This document shows positions 8,774 to 16,574 of a DNA stretch of 64,000 nucleotides, one piece after another; position 1 is the stretch's first letter, and each line of letters starts with the position of its first letter. The notes beneath the pieces were generated by a model. The model ran no database searches. It saw only the letters and a list, made by a program, of their open reading frames with translations, and was not told the DNA's origin. Source of the stretch: Tatumella ptyseos. GTDB lineage: Bacteria > Pseudomonadota > Gammaproteobacteria > Enterobacterales > Enterobacteriaceae. Position numbers and translations under genes: made by a program. Location of the stretch: contig NZ_CP130649.1 in the NCBI RefSeq assembly GCF_030552895.1, forward strand, positions 434,001 through 498,000. Reading direction: 5' to 3'.

Positions 8774-9979
8774 TCAATCTATAAAACCTTCACAAAATGC
8801 TTTGATCCGATCACAGCCAGTTTCCAGACGTTCCATGCTTGTCGCATAAGAAATACGAAGATAGGGACTCATTCCGTAAGCAGCACCCTGAACGGTAACG
8901 ACTTGCTGTTCTTCCAAAAGGGCGAGAACAAAATCGGTATCGTTCTCAATTTTCTTACCATGGGCACTCGTTCTACCCATAAATGCGGCAATATTGATAA
9001 AGAGATAAAAGGCGCCTCCTGGTGTATGGCAATGTAATCCCGCTATCTCTTGTAATCGGCCTAAGACATAGTCACGTCGTTGGCTGTAAACCGTGATTCT
9101 CTCTTGTAGAAGATCTTGCGGGCCATTGAGTACTGCGACGGCCGCGGCTTGGGTAAGGGTACAAACGCCACTGCTGTTCTGAGTATTCACATTACTCATC
9201 GCATTGATTAATGGTTGCGGTCCACCGCAATAACCTAGACGCCACCCCGTCATCGAATAAGCCTTGGAAACTCCGTTAACCGTTAATACTCGATCAAAAA
9301 GAGCCGGCACCACTTCTGCCACTGTATAAAATTGACGATTATCATAAATAAGGTGTTCATAAATATCATCAGTGAGAACCCAAATATCGGGGTACTTAAG
9401 TAAGCACTCGCCGATTGCGGTTAGCTCATCTTTAGTGGCGACTGAGCCCGTAGGATTACTTGGGAAATTAAGGAATACCCATTTTGTCTTAGCCGAGATG
9501 GCTGAATCAATCGCGGTGGCTTGAGGGATAAATCCATCCTCTTCCAGACAGCTGACCATCACGGGAATACCCCCAGCGAAACGGACAATATCAGCGTAAC
9601 TAATCCATGCCGGGCTAGGAATTACCACCTCATCACCAGGATTGAGAGTCGCGAGCATGGCGTTAAAAATAATCTGCTTAGCACCACCAGCAGTCAGGAT
9701 CTGGCTGATGGCATAATCCAAGTGATTATCTCTTTTGAATTTATTGCGGATTGCGTCACGTAATGCTGGGGTACCATCAGTAGGGGGGTAGCGTGTATCA
9801 CCGGCAAGTGCAGCGTTATATGCTGCATCAATAGCGTGTGGAGGGGTAGGGAAATCCGGTTCACCGGTGGAGAGCACGACAACATCAATACCCTGTGCCG
9901 CAAGATCTCGGGCTTTTTGCGTCATAGTGACTGAGGCAGAAACAGAAACTGTTGATAAACGTTCAGCAATGTCAGGCAT
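8774..9979 (-). CDS. Class I/II PLP aminotransferase (aspartate-type)
   Basis: A 401-residue fold-type I aminotransferase. Visible landmarks are STGEPDFPTPPHA at ~37-49, TAGGAKQIIFNAML at ~96-109, NFPSNPTGSV at ~171-180, DDIYEHLIYD at ~204-213, the PLP lysine in NGVSKAYSMTGWRLGY (Lys239), and the C-terminal YLRISYATS substrate-arginine region. This matches bacterial aspartate/prephenate-type (subgroup I-gamma) enzymes, which move amino groups between glutamate, aspartate and 2-oxo acids. It lies between pxpA and the divergent Nac-like gene; placing it in nitrogen scavenging is inference. Exact amino donor not determinable. Confidence 0.85.
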   Translation of the reverse strand: MPDIAERLSTVSVSASVTMTQKARDLAAQGIDVVVLSTGEPDFPTPPHAIDAAYNAALAGDTRYPPTDGTPALRDAIRNKFKRDNHLDYAISQILTAGGAKQIIFNAMLATLNPGDEVVIPSPAWISYADIVRFAGGIPVMVSCLEEDGFIPQATAIDSAISAKTKWVFLNFPSNPTGSVATKDELTAIGECLLKYPDIWVLTDDIYEHLIYDNRQFYTVAEVVPALFDRVLTVNGVSKAYSMTGWRLGYCGGPQPLINAMSNVNTQNSSGVCTLTQAAAVAVLNGPQDLLQERITVYSQRRDYVLGRLQEIAGLHCHTPGGAFYLFINIAAFMGRTSAHGKKIENDTDFVLALLEEQQVVTVQGAAYGMSPYLRISYATSMERLETGCDRIKAFCEGFID

Positions 9980-10010
9980 AGAAATAGTTTCCAGAGGATA
10001 AGGGTGGAGT

Positions 10011-10025
10011 TTGTGCCGTGCACAA
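10011..10025. repeat. Palindrome upstream of aminotransferase
   Basis: TTGTGC-CGT-GCACAA is a perfect 6-bp inverted repeat 31 bases upstream of the aminotransferase start and within its likely promoter zone. It could be an operator; no regulator is recognised for it. Confidence 0.35.
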
Positions 10026-10233
10026 CGCAGGTAGAGGACGTCTTACCGAAGTAGAAACGTCGCGATAGAAGCAGAATAAAGTGCGGGCAGCTAACGCTGA
10101 TAATAGTGCTTTGTTGTGGCGTCATAACCTAAGCTGATGGCGGTTAGGGAAGTTTATCCTAAACCTGGGTCAGTAATAATGTGCGGTAACGTCATGAAAT
10201 GCCATCGATAATGCCTTAGGGTTACTGTCGTGT

Positions 10234-10250
10234 TGCACCATTATGGCGCC
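10234..10250 (+). promoter_or_regulatory. Putative NtrC enhancer site
   Basis: TGCACCATTATGGCGCC matches the NtrC consensus TGCACC-N5-GGTGCA except at two positions of the right half. It lies ~100 bases upstream of a sigma-54 promoter, the normal enhancer distance. The rest of the 404-base gap 9980-10383 holds no gene that I can see. Confidence 0.6.
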
Positions 10251-10334
10251 CGTCGGCATGGGGTTCTGTATGTTCCATCCAAAAGAAAGCCTTATCTCTC
10301 TACAATCACCTCTTATTTCTCTCACTTCCTGAGC

Positions 10335-10350
10335 TGGCATCAATTTTGCT
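10335..10350 (+). promoter_or_regulatory. Sigma-54 promoter for the nac-like gene
   Basis: TGGCATCAATTTTGCT carries the invariant -24 GG and -12 GC with exactly ten bases between them and matches TGGCAC-N5-TTGC closely. Transcription would begin near 10362, giving a leader of ~20 bases before ATG 10384. Nac genes of enteric bacteria are known to use sigma-54 and NtrC. Confidence 0.75.
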
Positions 10351-10383
10351 TATAGTTAAGTAAATATCGCCTAGCGAGGGAAG

Positions 10384-11310
10384 ATGATGAACTTACGCCG
10401 ACTGAAGTATTTTGTGAAAATCGTCGATATCGGTAGCTTGACTCAGGCTGCCGATGTTTTGCATATCGCGCAACCCGCATTAAGTCAGCAATTAGCGACA
10501 CTCGAAAACGAGGTGAAACAGCAGCTGGTCATTCGTACGCAACGCGGCGTAACGCCAACGGAGGCTGGTAAAATTCTTTATGCGCATGCCCAAGCCATTC
10601 TCCGGCAATGTGATCATGCGCAAAGCGCTATCGATGGGGCGGGAAAAGCGTTGAGTGGTCATGTTTCGGTTGGCCTTGCTCCCGGTACGGCAGCTCAACA
10701 ATTAGCACTACCGTTAATGCAAGCCGTACAGCGCCAGCATCCAGGGATTGTGCTCTATTTTAATGAAAACTTCGGGACCACCCTGAGTGAACTCATTATG
10801 ACGGGACGTATGGATATGGCCGTTCTCTATGATAACCGCGAAATCCATGGTTTACGCTTTATCTCGTTAATGAAAGAAAATCTCTATTTTGTCTGCCCAC
10901 ATAGCTTGGGTTCCGCCAAACAGACTATTAGCTTAACCGAAGTGGCAGGATACACGCTCTTTCTCCCCCGTATTTATAACCTGATGCGTAAAGTTATCGA
11001 TGACGCCTTCATTCAACAAGGGGTACCTTATCGCGTTAGCTGTGAGATCGAGTCGCAAACCACCCTTAACGCAGCTTTAGCGGAAGGATTAGGTTGCACC
11101 ATTATGCCGGAATCTGCCGCTAGCGCGATGTTGGACCCCGCAAAGTCGTGGATGGCGAAAATTACTTCGCCAGAGATGCGGACGTCATTATCGTTCTGTA
11201 TGTCTGACCATTTACCGTTATCGCAACCTGCCGAAGCGGTAAAAGAAATTCTTCTACAACTGATGGTTCCGCGCTCGCAGGATAATACGCCGCTAATGTT
11301 AGCCGGCTAA
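10384..11310 (+). CDS. nac: Nac-like LysR-family nitrogen regulator
   Basis: A 308-residue LysR regulator. Its first ~95 residues closely resemble enterobacterial Nac as I recall it: RRLKYFVKIVDIGSLTQAA, LHIAQPALSQQ, RTQRGVTPTEAGKILY and a conserved ALSGHVSVGLAPGTAA at the domain junction. The C-terminal effector domain is more diverged but keeps PESAA and the ITSPEM region. Nac couples NtrC-controlled nitrogen limitation to sigma-70 promoters of amino-acid catabolic operons. The sigma-54 promoter and NtrC-like site upstream strengthen the call. Located between two blocks of nitrogen-scavenging genes, it may control both. A second, chromosomal nac elsewhere cannot be excluded, so this could be a specialised paralogue. 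Confidence 0.8.
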   Translation: MMNLRRLKYFVKIVDIGSLTQAADVLHIAQPALSQQLATLENEVKQQLVIRTQRGVTPTEAGKILYAHAQAILRQCDHAQSAIDGAGKALSGHVSVGLAPGTAAQQLALPLMQAVQRQHPGIVLYFNENFGTTLSELIMTGRMDMAVLYDNREIHGLRFISLMKENLYFVCPHSLGSAKQTISLTEVAGYTLFLPRIYNLMRKVIDDAFIQQGVPYRVSCEIESQTTLNAALAEGLGCTIMPESAASAMLDPAKSWMAKITSPEMRTSLSFCMSDHLPLSQPAEAVKEILLQLMVPRSQDNTPLMLAG

Positions 11311-11419
11311 TAAGCTTCTCTTATTGCGATAAAACAAAAGCCTCTTTTCGAAGGATCCTTGGCTCAAGATACATTGCTAATTCTAATCCCCTCGAAAAGA
11401 TGGCGAGTAAGAAACGACG

Positions 11420-11878
11420 ATGAAGGTAGAGACATTTAAGATTACCGATTTACGACAACTTGCTCTACATATGGCGAAGGCTCGCCTAGATGAGCTTGCG
11501 ATTACCCAGCAAGGGATGTCGATACGTATGCGTTTTAGGTCATCGCCTTTCGTCGCGAATAACGAGGTTCCCACGCAAGAGACGACTCACCTCACGACAC
11601 CCTCTAGTCTCGAACAGGACCTTCGACAGCCAGTTCTCGCTCAAGGTCCAGGTTACTTTTTAAGGCACCATCCTACCCATCATCAAGAATACATCTCGCA
11701 AGGATCCATAGTGAAAGCCGGCGATATGTTAGGGGTAGTAAAAATGGGACAAATTTATCTCCCTATTTACAGCCCACTTGATGGGGAGGTAGTCGAGGTC
11801 ATGGCAACAGAAAGTCAGGTGGAGTACGGACAAACCGTTATTGTACTAAAAGACGGTTCAACAGAGGCGAGGGCATAA
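11420..11878 (+). CDS. Biotin carboxyl carrier-like protein lacking the biotin lysine
   Basis: A 152-residue AccB-like protein: an N-terminal helical part (KITDLRQLALHMAKARLDELAI), a variable linker, and a C-terminal biotinyl/lipoyl-like fold (GSIVKAGDMLGVVKM...SPLDGEVVEVM...VEYGQTVIVL). Aligned by eye with BCCP, the AMKM motif is replaced by MGQI, so Gln111 occupies the biotinyl-lysine position. It therefore cannot be biotinylated there. AccB-like genes often accompany pxp genes, usually with AccC; no AccC is present here. It starts the block SDR, two permeases, ATPase. It may be a scaffold or dead-end remnant, or may bind another ligand; function unknown. Confidence 0.75.
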   Translation: MKVETFKITDLRQLALHMAKARLDELAITQQGMSIRMRFRSSPFVANNEVPTQETTHLTTPSSLEQDLRQPVLAQGPGYFLRHHPTHHQEYISQGSIVKAGDMLGVVKMGQIYLPIYSPLDGEVVEVMATESQVEYGQTVIVLKDGSTEARA

Positions 11879-11983
11879 GCCGTACTTATTGGCTCACAGT
11901 GTTTACCTCTTAGGCGGTGGGAAAGAAAGCGAATACAGTCAACTTAACACTAAACGTCTTATGGCCCCAATGAGGAACGAAGT

Positions 11984-12745
11984 ATGCCATTTTCAGATTA
12001 TAAAGTTGCGTTAGTCACGGGAGCCTCTGCAGGAATGGGGGAAGCCATTGTCGAACGCTTGTGTCAGCAAGGTATTACCGTTCATGCTGTGGCTCGACGG
12101 CATGACTCGTTACAAGCTTTAGCAGAGCGAACCGGTTGTATTCCTCACGCTATAGATGTAGCGGACCTAGTCTCACTTACTGAATTATGTAAAGACCTAC
12201 AGGTGGATATCCTAGTCAACAATGCAGGGGTTTCCCGCCCAGGATCAATCCTGAATGCAGATGAAGAGGCAATTGATACACAGGTTGATGTGAATCTACG
12301 GGCGGTCTTACATTTGTGCCGTTTAGTCGTACCAGGCATGATGGCAAGAGACTGTGGTCATATTATCAATGTAACGTCTATCGCGGCGATTTATAACTTT
12401 AACGGTAATTCTATTTACCACGCGACCAAAGCTGGTGTTCACGCATTATCTCGTCAATTACGTGTCGACTGTTACGGAAAGCGGGTGCGTGTCACTGAAA
12501 TTTGCCCAGGCAGAGTCGCGACCGACATTTTTGGGAATGTGACTGGAGACCATGAACAAGCTCGTAAACAGTTTATCGATGGTTTCGAATTACCAACGGC
12601 GAAAGATATCGCGGACTGTGTCGCCTTTGCGTTATCTGCCCCAGTAGCCGTTAATATCGGTAATATCGAAATTACGCCAACCCTACAAGTACCTGGCGGG
12701 CTCTCTACCATGCGCCCTGCTGATAGTCATCCAACGCTGACTTAG
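11984..12745 (+). CDS. Short-chain dehydrogenase/reductase (SDR)
   Basis: A 253-residue classical SDR of the YdfG-like type. It has the nucleotide-binding TGASAGMG at residues 12-19, NNAG at 79-82, catalytic Ser132 (TSIAA), Tyr145 and Lys149 (YHATK), and a PGRVATDIFGN segment after strand six. The family uses NAD(P)H on hydroxy-acids, amino-acid side chains or carbonyls. The 12-base gap to the permease gene suggests the same operon. The ribosome site is AATGAGGAAC. The substrate is unknown; a hydroxy or keto derivative of the imported amino acid is a guess from context. Confidence 0.85.
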   Translation: MPFSDYKVALVTGASAGMGEAIVERLCQQGITVHAVARRHDSLQALAERTGCIPHAIDVADLVSLTELCKDLQVDILVNNAGVSRPGSILNADEEAIDTQVDVNLRAVLHLCRLVVPGMMARDCGHIINVTSIAAIYNFNGNSIYHATKAGVHALSRQLRVDCYGKRVRVTEICPGRVATDIFGNVTGDHEQARKQFIDGFELPTAKDIADCVAFALSAPVAVNIGNIEITPTLQVPGGLSTMRPADSHPTLT

Positions 12746-12757
12746 GGAGCACTCATC

Positions 12758-13453
12758 ATGGCACTCGATTTTAACGCAGTGTTGGCTGGCGACCATGGCT
12801 CGCTAATCGTCAAGGGTATTACGGTCAGTCTTGAGCTTGCGGTGGGTGCTTGGATAATGGCGATGTGCATCGCAATAGTGTTAGTAATTATCCGTTTGAG
12901 CCATTCTCGACTCGCCAATGCGACGGTTGCTGCATATGTCTCCTATCACCGCAACGTGCCCACTTTAATTCAGTTGATGATTTGGTACTTTGCGATCCCG
13001 ACCTTGCTACCATCATCTTGGCAAGACGCATTGAACAGTTATGACACGGAATTCATTTTCTCGCTGATCGCGCTTGGGTGTTGCCAAGGGGCTTATTTTT
13101 CTGAAGATATACGCAGTGGTTTACGTGCAATTCCCGCTGGGCAGACAGAAGCCGCGCGTGCTATGGGGATGGGATATCTGCAAGCTATGTGCTGGGTCAT
13201 CTTACCGCAGGCAATGCGTAATGCACTTTCCTCGCTGATTAACCATACCGTTCTACTGTTTAAAAATACCAGTTTGGCGATGGTGATTGGCGTTGCGGAG
13301 CTGACCTATGTTACACGAGATATTGAAAACGAAACGTTTCGTACCTTTGAATCCTACCTCGTTGCGAGTAGTGGCTATTTAGCCTTCTCACTCATCTTGA
13401 TGGGGATAGGTGCCTTACTTGCCCGTCGCTTTCAGCGTGTCTACCAGAGGTAA
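12758..13453 (+). CDS. Amino-acid ABC transporter permease (first)
   Basis: A 231-residue HisM/GlnP-type (HEQRo family) inner-membrane permease with about five TM helices. The conserved EAA loop is visible as GQTEAARAMGMGYLQAMCWVILPQAMRNALSSLINHTVLLFKNTSLA at residues ~128-175. The early VAAYVSYHRNVPTLIQLMIWYFA is also family-typical. It is followed five bases later by a second permease and then by the ATPase, giving the heterodimeric permease layout of glutamate/aspartate-like transporters. Its receptor is probably the binding protein at 5417. Confidence 0.9.
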   Translation: MALDFNAVLAGDHGSLIVKGITVSLELAVGAWIMAMCIAIVLVIIRLSHSRLANATVAAYVSYHRNVPTLIQLMIWYFAIPTLLPSSWQDALNSYDTEFIFSLIALGCCQGAYFSEDIRSGLRAIPAGQTEAARAMGMGYLQAMCWVILPQAMRNALSSLINHTVLLFKNTSLAMVIGVAELTYVTRDIENETFRTFESYLVASSGYLAFSLILMGIGALLARRFQRVYQR

Positions 13454-13458
13454 TCGTT

Positions 13459-14214
13459 ATGTCTGATTTCTTAAATATCTTGCACAGTAATGGCGCATTA
13501 CTCCTTATGGGGCAGTATCCGATGGGGCCGCTGGGTGGCGTGTTGTGTACCTTGTTGCTCTCTTTCTTGGCGTTGATATTTTCTTTTCCTGTCGGAATCT
13601 TAGTAGGGGTGGCACGACTCTCTCCGTGGCGGTGGTTACGAAATACGGCTGCCTGCTGGGTGTACCTGTTACGGGGAATTCCTCTAATGATGGTCATCTT
13701 TTGGACTTATTTTTGCGTCCCTCTACTCACCGGTCATGATGTCAGTGGATTCATGACAATGCTGTGCACCTTGGTAGTGTATGAAAGTGCTTATGTTGCA
13801 GAGATTGTTAGGGGGGGGATTCTCGCTTTACCCAGCGGGCAAACTGAAGCGGCGAGAGCGTTGGGGATGGGCTACCTGCGTACGCTCTTATCAGTCATAT
13901 TACCTCAAGCGCTTTATAACAGTTTACCCAGCCTAATTAGCCAACTGGTCTCTATCGTAAAAGATACATCATTAGGCTATGTCATCAATGTGCCAGAACT
14001 GACCTACGCGGCGAACCAAGTCAATAATCAATTACTGACTAAACCGGTACAAGTTTTCGCTATTGTCGCGCTCGGTTATTACCTGATTAATTTTAGTTTA
14101 ACTTGGCTTGCTGAAGCCTTGGAAAAGCGAATTACGACTAAACGGCAGGCTGCAGTATTGATAGTAAAGCATACGACACATCCCTTTCCCCTGACCAACA
14201 CCCAATCACATTGA
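13459..14214 (+). CDS. Amino-acid ABC transporter permease (second)
   Basis: A 251-residue HEQRo permease with the EAA loop LPSGQTEAARALGMGYLRTLLSVILPQALYNSLPSLISQLVSIVKDTSLGYVI. The N-terminal region has RLSPWRWLRNTAACWVYLLRGIPLMMVIFWTYF, characteristic of GltK-like partners. It would pair with the permease encoded just upstream. The C-terminus has an extra basic tail (KRITTKRQAAVLIVKH...) facing the cytoplasm. It ends nine bases before the ATPase start. Confidence 0.9.
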   Translation: MSDFLNILHSNGALLLMGQYPMGPLGGVLCTLLLSFLALIFSFPVGILVGVARLSPWRWLRNTAACWVYLLRGIPLMMVIFWTYFCVPLLTGHDVSGFMTMLCTLVVYESAYVAEIVRGGILALPSGQTEAARALGMGYLRTLLSVILPQALYNSLPSLISQLVSIVKDTSLGYVINVPELTYAANQVNNQLLTKPVQVFAIVALGYYLINFSLTWLAEALEKRITTKRQAAVLIVKHTTHPFPLTNTQSH

Positions 14215-14223
14215 GGACAACTT

Positions 14224-14961
14224 ATGCGGCCGATGATTATTTTTAACCAAGTCTACAAATGGTATGGCGAGTATCAAGCCTTAACTGACGTGAGTGCGGA
14301 GATAAAAAGTGGTGAAGTGGTCGTGGTTTGTGGCCCATCGGGTTCAGGAAAGTCAACACTTATCAGAACGGTGAACCGCTTAGAGCCTATCGAGCGGGGG
14401 GAGATTTTTTTTGATGGTTTGGATATTCATGGAAGTAGTTATCGACTAAATCACCTGCGGCGACGTATAGGTTTTGTTTTTCAGAGTTTTAATCTTTTTC
14501 CGCATCTTTCAGTGATCGATAACGTGATGTTATCCCCGGTTAAAGTGTTGGGTGAAAAAAAATCAGACGCTAAGCGCTTAGCTGGTGAGCTACTAGAGCG
14601 AGTCGGGATGTCTCATCGTGCGGGCGCCTTTCCAGCACAGTTATCGGGAGGTCAGCAGCAACGCGTCGCGATTGCTAGGGCTTTAGCGATGAAACCTCCC
14701 GTTATGTTATTTGATGAACCGACGTCGGCCCTCGATCCAGAAATGGTAGGCGAAGTCTTGAGTGTCATGCGTGGATTAGCCCAAGAGGGGATGACCATGA
14801 TGTGTGTGACGCACGAGATGAATTTTGCTCGCGAAGTCGCGGATACTATTTGGTTTATGGATCAAGGTAAAATTCTTGAGAAATCCACGCCTCAACATTT
14901 TTTTAGCGCTCCCCAACATCCAAGAGCACAACGGTTTATTACTGATTTAGCGGCGCATTGA
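14224..14961 (+). CDS. Amino-acid ABC transporter ATP-binding protein
   Basis: A 245-residue GlnQ-type ATPase: Walker [10 protein letters not shown] at ~38-46, Q-loop [13 protein letters not shown] at ~86-98, signature [15 protein letters not shown] at ~140-154, Walker [20 protein letters not shown] at ~160-178 and the switch histidine in CVTHEM. It completes the two-permease transporter. Start ATG 14224 has a GAGGACAAC ribosome site. It is the last gene of the block; no clear terminator follows directly. Confidence 0.92.
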   Translation: MRPMIIFNQVYKWYGEYQALTDVSAEIKSGEVVVVCGPSGSGKSTLIRTVNRLEPIERGEIFFDGLDIHGSSYRLNHLRRRIGFVFQSFNLFPHLSVIDNVMLSPVKVLGEKKSDAKRLAGELLERVGMSHRAGAFPAQLSGGQQQRVAIARALAMKPPVMLFDEPTSALDPEMVGEVLSVMRGLAQEGMTMMCVTHEMNFAREVADTIWFMDQGKILEKSTPQHFFSAPQHPRAQRFITDLAAH

Positions 14962-15088
14962 TGAATGTATCAGTAAGGGTTTTTAGCTCGTAGAAATTAT
15001 AAAAAAGTCTTAGGAAGCTTTTTACGCCTCTTGGCTAGCTCGGCCTAATATCGGTAGCAACATGGGTAATCCCTTCTGGTGAAATCTG

Positions 15089-15158
15089 ACTTGAGGCGCT
15101 TTGACGATTCAAACCCTCAAGTACATGCTATATCCTATTTTATTATGAGTTATAACTC
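15089..15158 (+). promoter_or_regulatory. Leader with inverted repeats before the yxe-like operon
   Basis: ACTTGAGG (15089-15096) pairs with CCTCAAGT (15115-15122) across an 18-base loop, and GAGTTATAACTC (15147-15158) is a perfect 12-bp palindrome ~80 bases upstream of the operon. The palindrome and a nearby GTTAT half site loosely recall CysB binding elements; that link is speculative. The gap 14962-15238 contains no gene. Confidence 0.4.
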
Positions 15159-15238
15159 TCTGTTATTAGATGGAAATCGCTAAAAGCTCGACAATGGTAG
15201 ATCATTATTTTTATTTATGATTGTTAGAGGGCATGCGC

Positions 15239-16561
15239 GTGGATACTTCGCTGACGGCTGAATTCGCGAAAATACTTTTTACTCACACGCCGACCAATAA
15301 AGAAAGAACCGCCGCACGTAGGGGGATTAGCGATTTTTTAGCCAGCTTGCTACCAGTTTCTCTCGGTTCACTCCCCGATGCGGGCAAGCAAGCAGTGCTG
15401 GATAATTTCCTTACAACGGCATCAGCAGAAAACACTGCGTTAAAGCTCGGCTACCTCAGCCATGCATTGGATTATGATGATTATCATGCGGCTTTTCGTG
15501 GGCATCCCTCTACTGTCATTCTTTCTAGCCTATTCGCCCTGAGCCACGCTCTGGGCCGCTTCACCATACAAGACTTTCTTGATGCTTATATCGTTGGCGT
15601 TGAGGTGGCCGGACGTTTGGGGCTAGCTATAGGGACACGCCATTACAGTATGGGACTTCATAGTACAGCGACCCTAGGCCCACTGGCTGCCACCGCGGCA
15701 TGTTGTCGCTGGCTTGCACTCTCTCTCGAACAGACACAAATCGCGCTAGGCTTAGCGGCGACACAGTCTTCAGGGTTGCGCGCACAGTTTGGTTCGGCGA
15801 CTAAGCCGCTGCATTCAGGATTTGCTGCACGCAGTGCGGTGAACAGCGTTCAACTTACGATGGCTAATTTTCCTGGGCAAGAGAGTGGCGTTTTGGAAAG
15901 CTTTCTGAGTATATTTGGTTACCAAGCAGAACAACCTCAACTGCTGCTAGCTGACTGGGCTACGCCATGGCGTATCATTGAACCAGGCTTAGAATTTAAG
16001 CGCTATCCAACCTGTGGTGGGACACATAGTGCCGCTGAGGCTGCTTTTACGCTACGCCAAAAATGTTTCGAATTAGGCATTAGCGATTTTTATTCGGCAA
16101 TAAAACGTATTGAAGTCAGTTTTCCGCCAGGTGCAGATACGGCACCCAATATTTACCATCCTGTCGATGGGATCCAAGCTCGATTTAGCTTGGAATATGT
16201 GATTGCCGATGCTCTAGTGAATGGTTCTCTCGCACTTGAGCATTACACAGCAGTGCCTGTGAATCCATCGTTGAGCGCCTTGGCGGCACGGGTTGAACGT
16301 TGCCCTGACTTTTCGGCTCCGGCGGACGAACTTGACCCCGATAGACGTTTCCATCGAGTCACCCTCTTTTTAGATGATGGCCGGCAAATTAGCCACTGCG
16401 TAACGCGACGGGAGACCGCTGCGGCCTACACTGATGTGGATAAAAAATTAGCAGTCAGTTTGGCGTTACTTCCCTCTTCCATTGCTGAACAGTTTTCAGC
16501 AACGCTTACATTAGACAGTGATAAGCAGCTACAACAGCTCGCGTCACTACTCTGCTCATAA
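15239..16561 (+). CDS. MmgE/PrpD-family protein (YxeQ-like)
   Basis: About 440 residues of the MmgE/PrpD fold, which includes 2-methylcitrate dehydratase and cis-aconitate decarboxylase. Family signatures are LSHALDYDDYHAAFRGHPST at ~80-100, GVEVAGRLGLAIG, MGLHSTATLGPLAATAA, the phosphate-like loop GLRAQFGSATKPLHSGFAARSA and FKRYPTCGGTHSAAEA. GTG 15239 is preferred because AGAGGG stands seven bases upstream; ATG 15233 and TTG 15221 are in frame but badly placed. It opens a five-gene operon whose content matches Bacillus yxe genes, where YxeQ belongs to this family. Its exact reaction is unknown. Confidence 0.8.
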   Translation: MDTSLTAEFAKILFTHTPTNKERTAARRGISDFLASLLPVSLGSLPDAGKQAVLDNFLTTASAENTALKLGYLSHALDYDDYHAAFRGHPSTVILSSLFALSHALGRFTIQDFLDAYIVGVEVAGRLGLAIGTRHYSMGLHSTATLGPLAATAACCRWLALSLEQTQIALGLAATQSSGLRAQFGSATKPLHSGFAARSAVNSVQLTMANFPGQESGVLESFLSIFGYQAEQPQLLLADWATPWRIIEPGLEFKRYPTCGGTHSAAEAAFTLRQKCFELGISDFYSAIKRIEVSFPPGADTAPNIYHPVDGIQARFSLEYVIADALVNGSLALEHYTAVPVNPSLSALAARVERCPDFSAPADELDPDRRFHRVTLFLDDGRQISHCVTRRETAAAYTDVDKKLAVSLALLPSSIAEQFSATLTLDSDKQLQQLASLLCS

Positions 16562-16574
16562 CAATTAAGGATTT

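Noticed and set aside
11361..11380. Second sigma-54-like element (TGGCTCAAG...TTGCT) before the BCCP-like gene
   Set aside because: GG and GC are 13 bases apart instead of 10.
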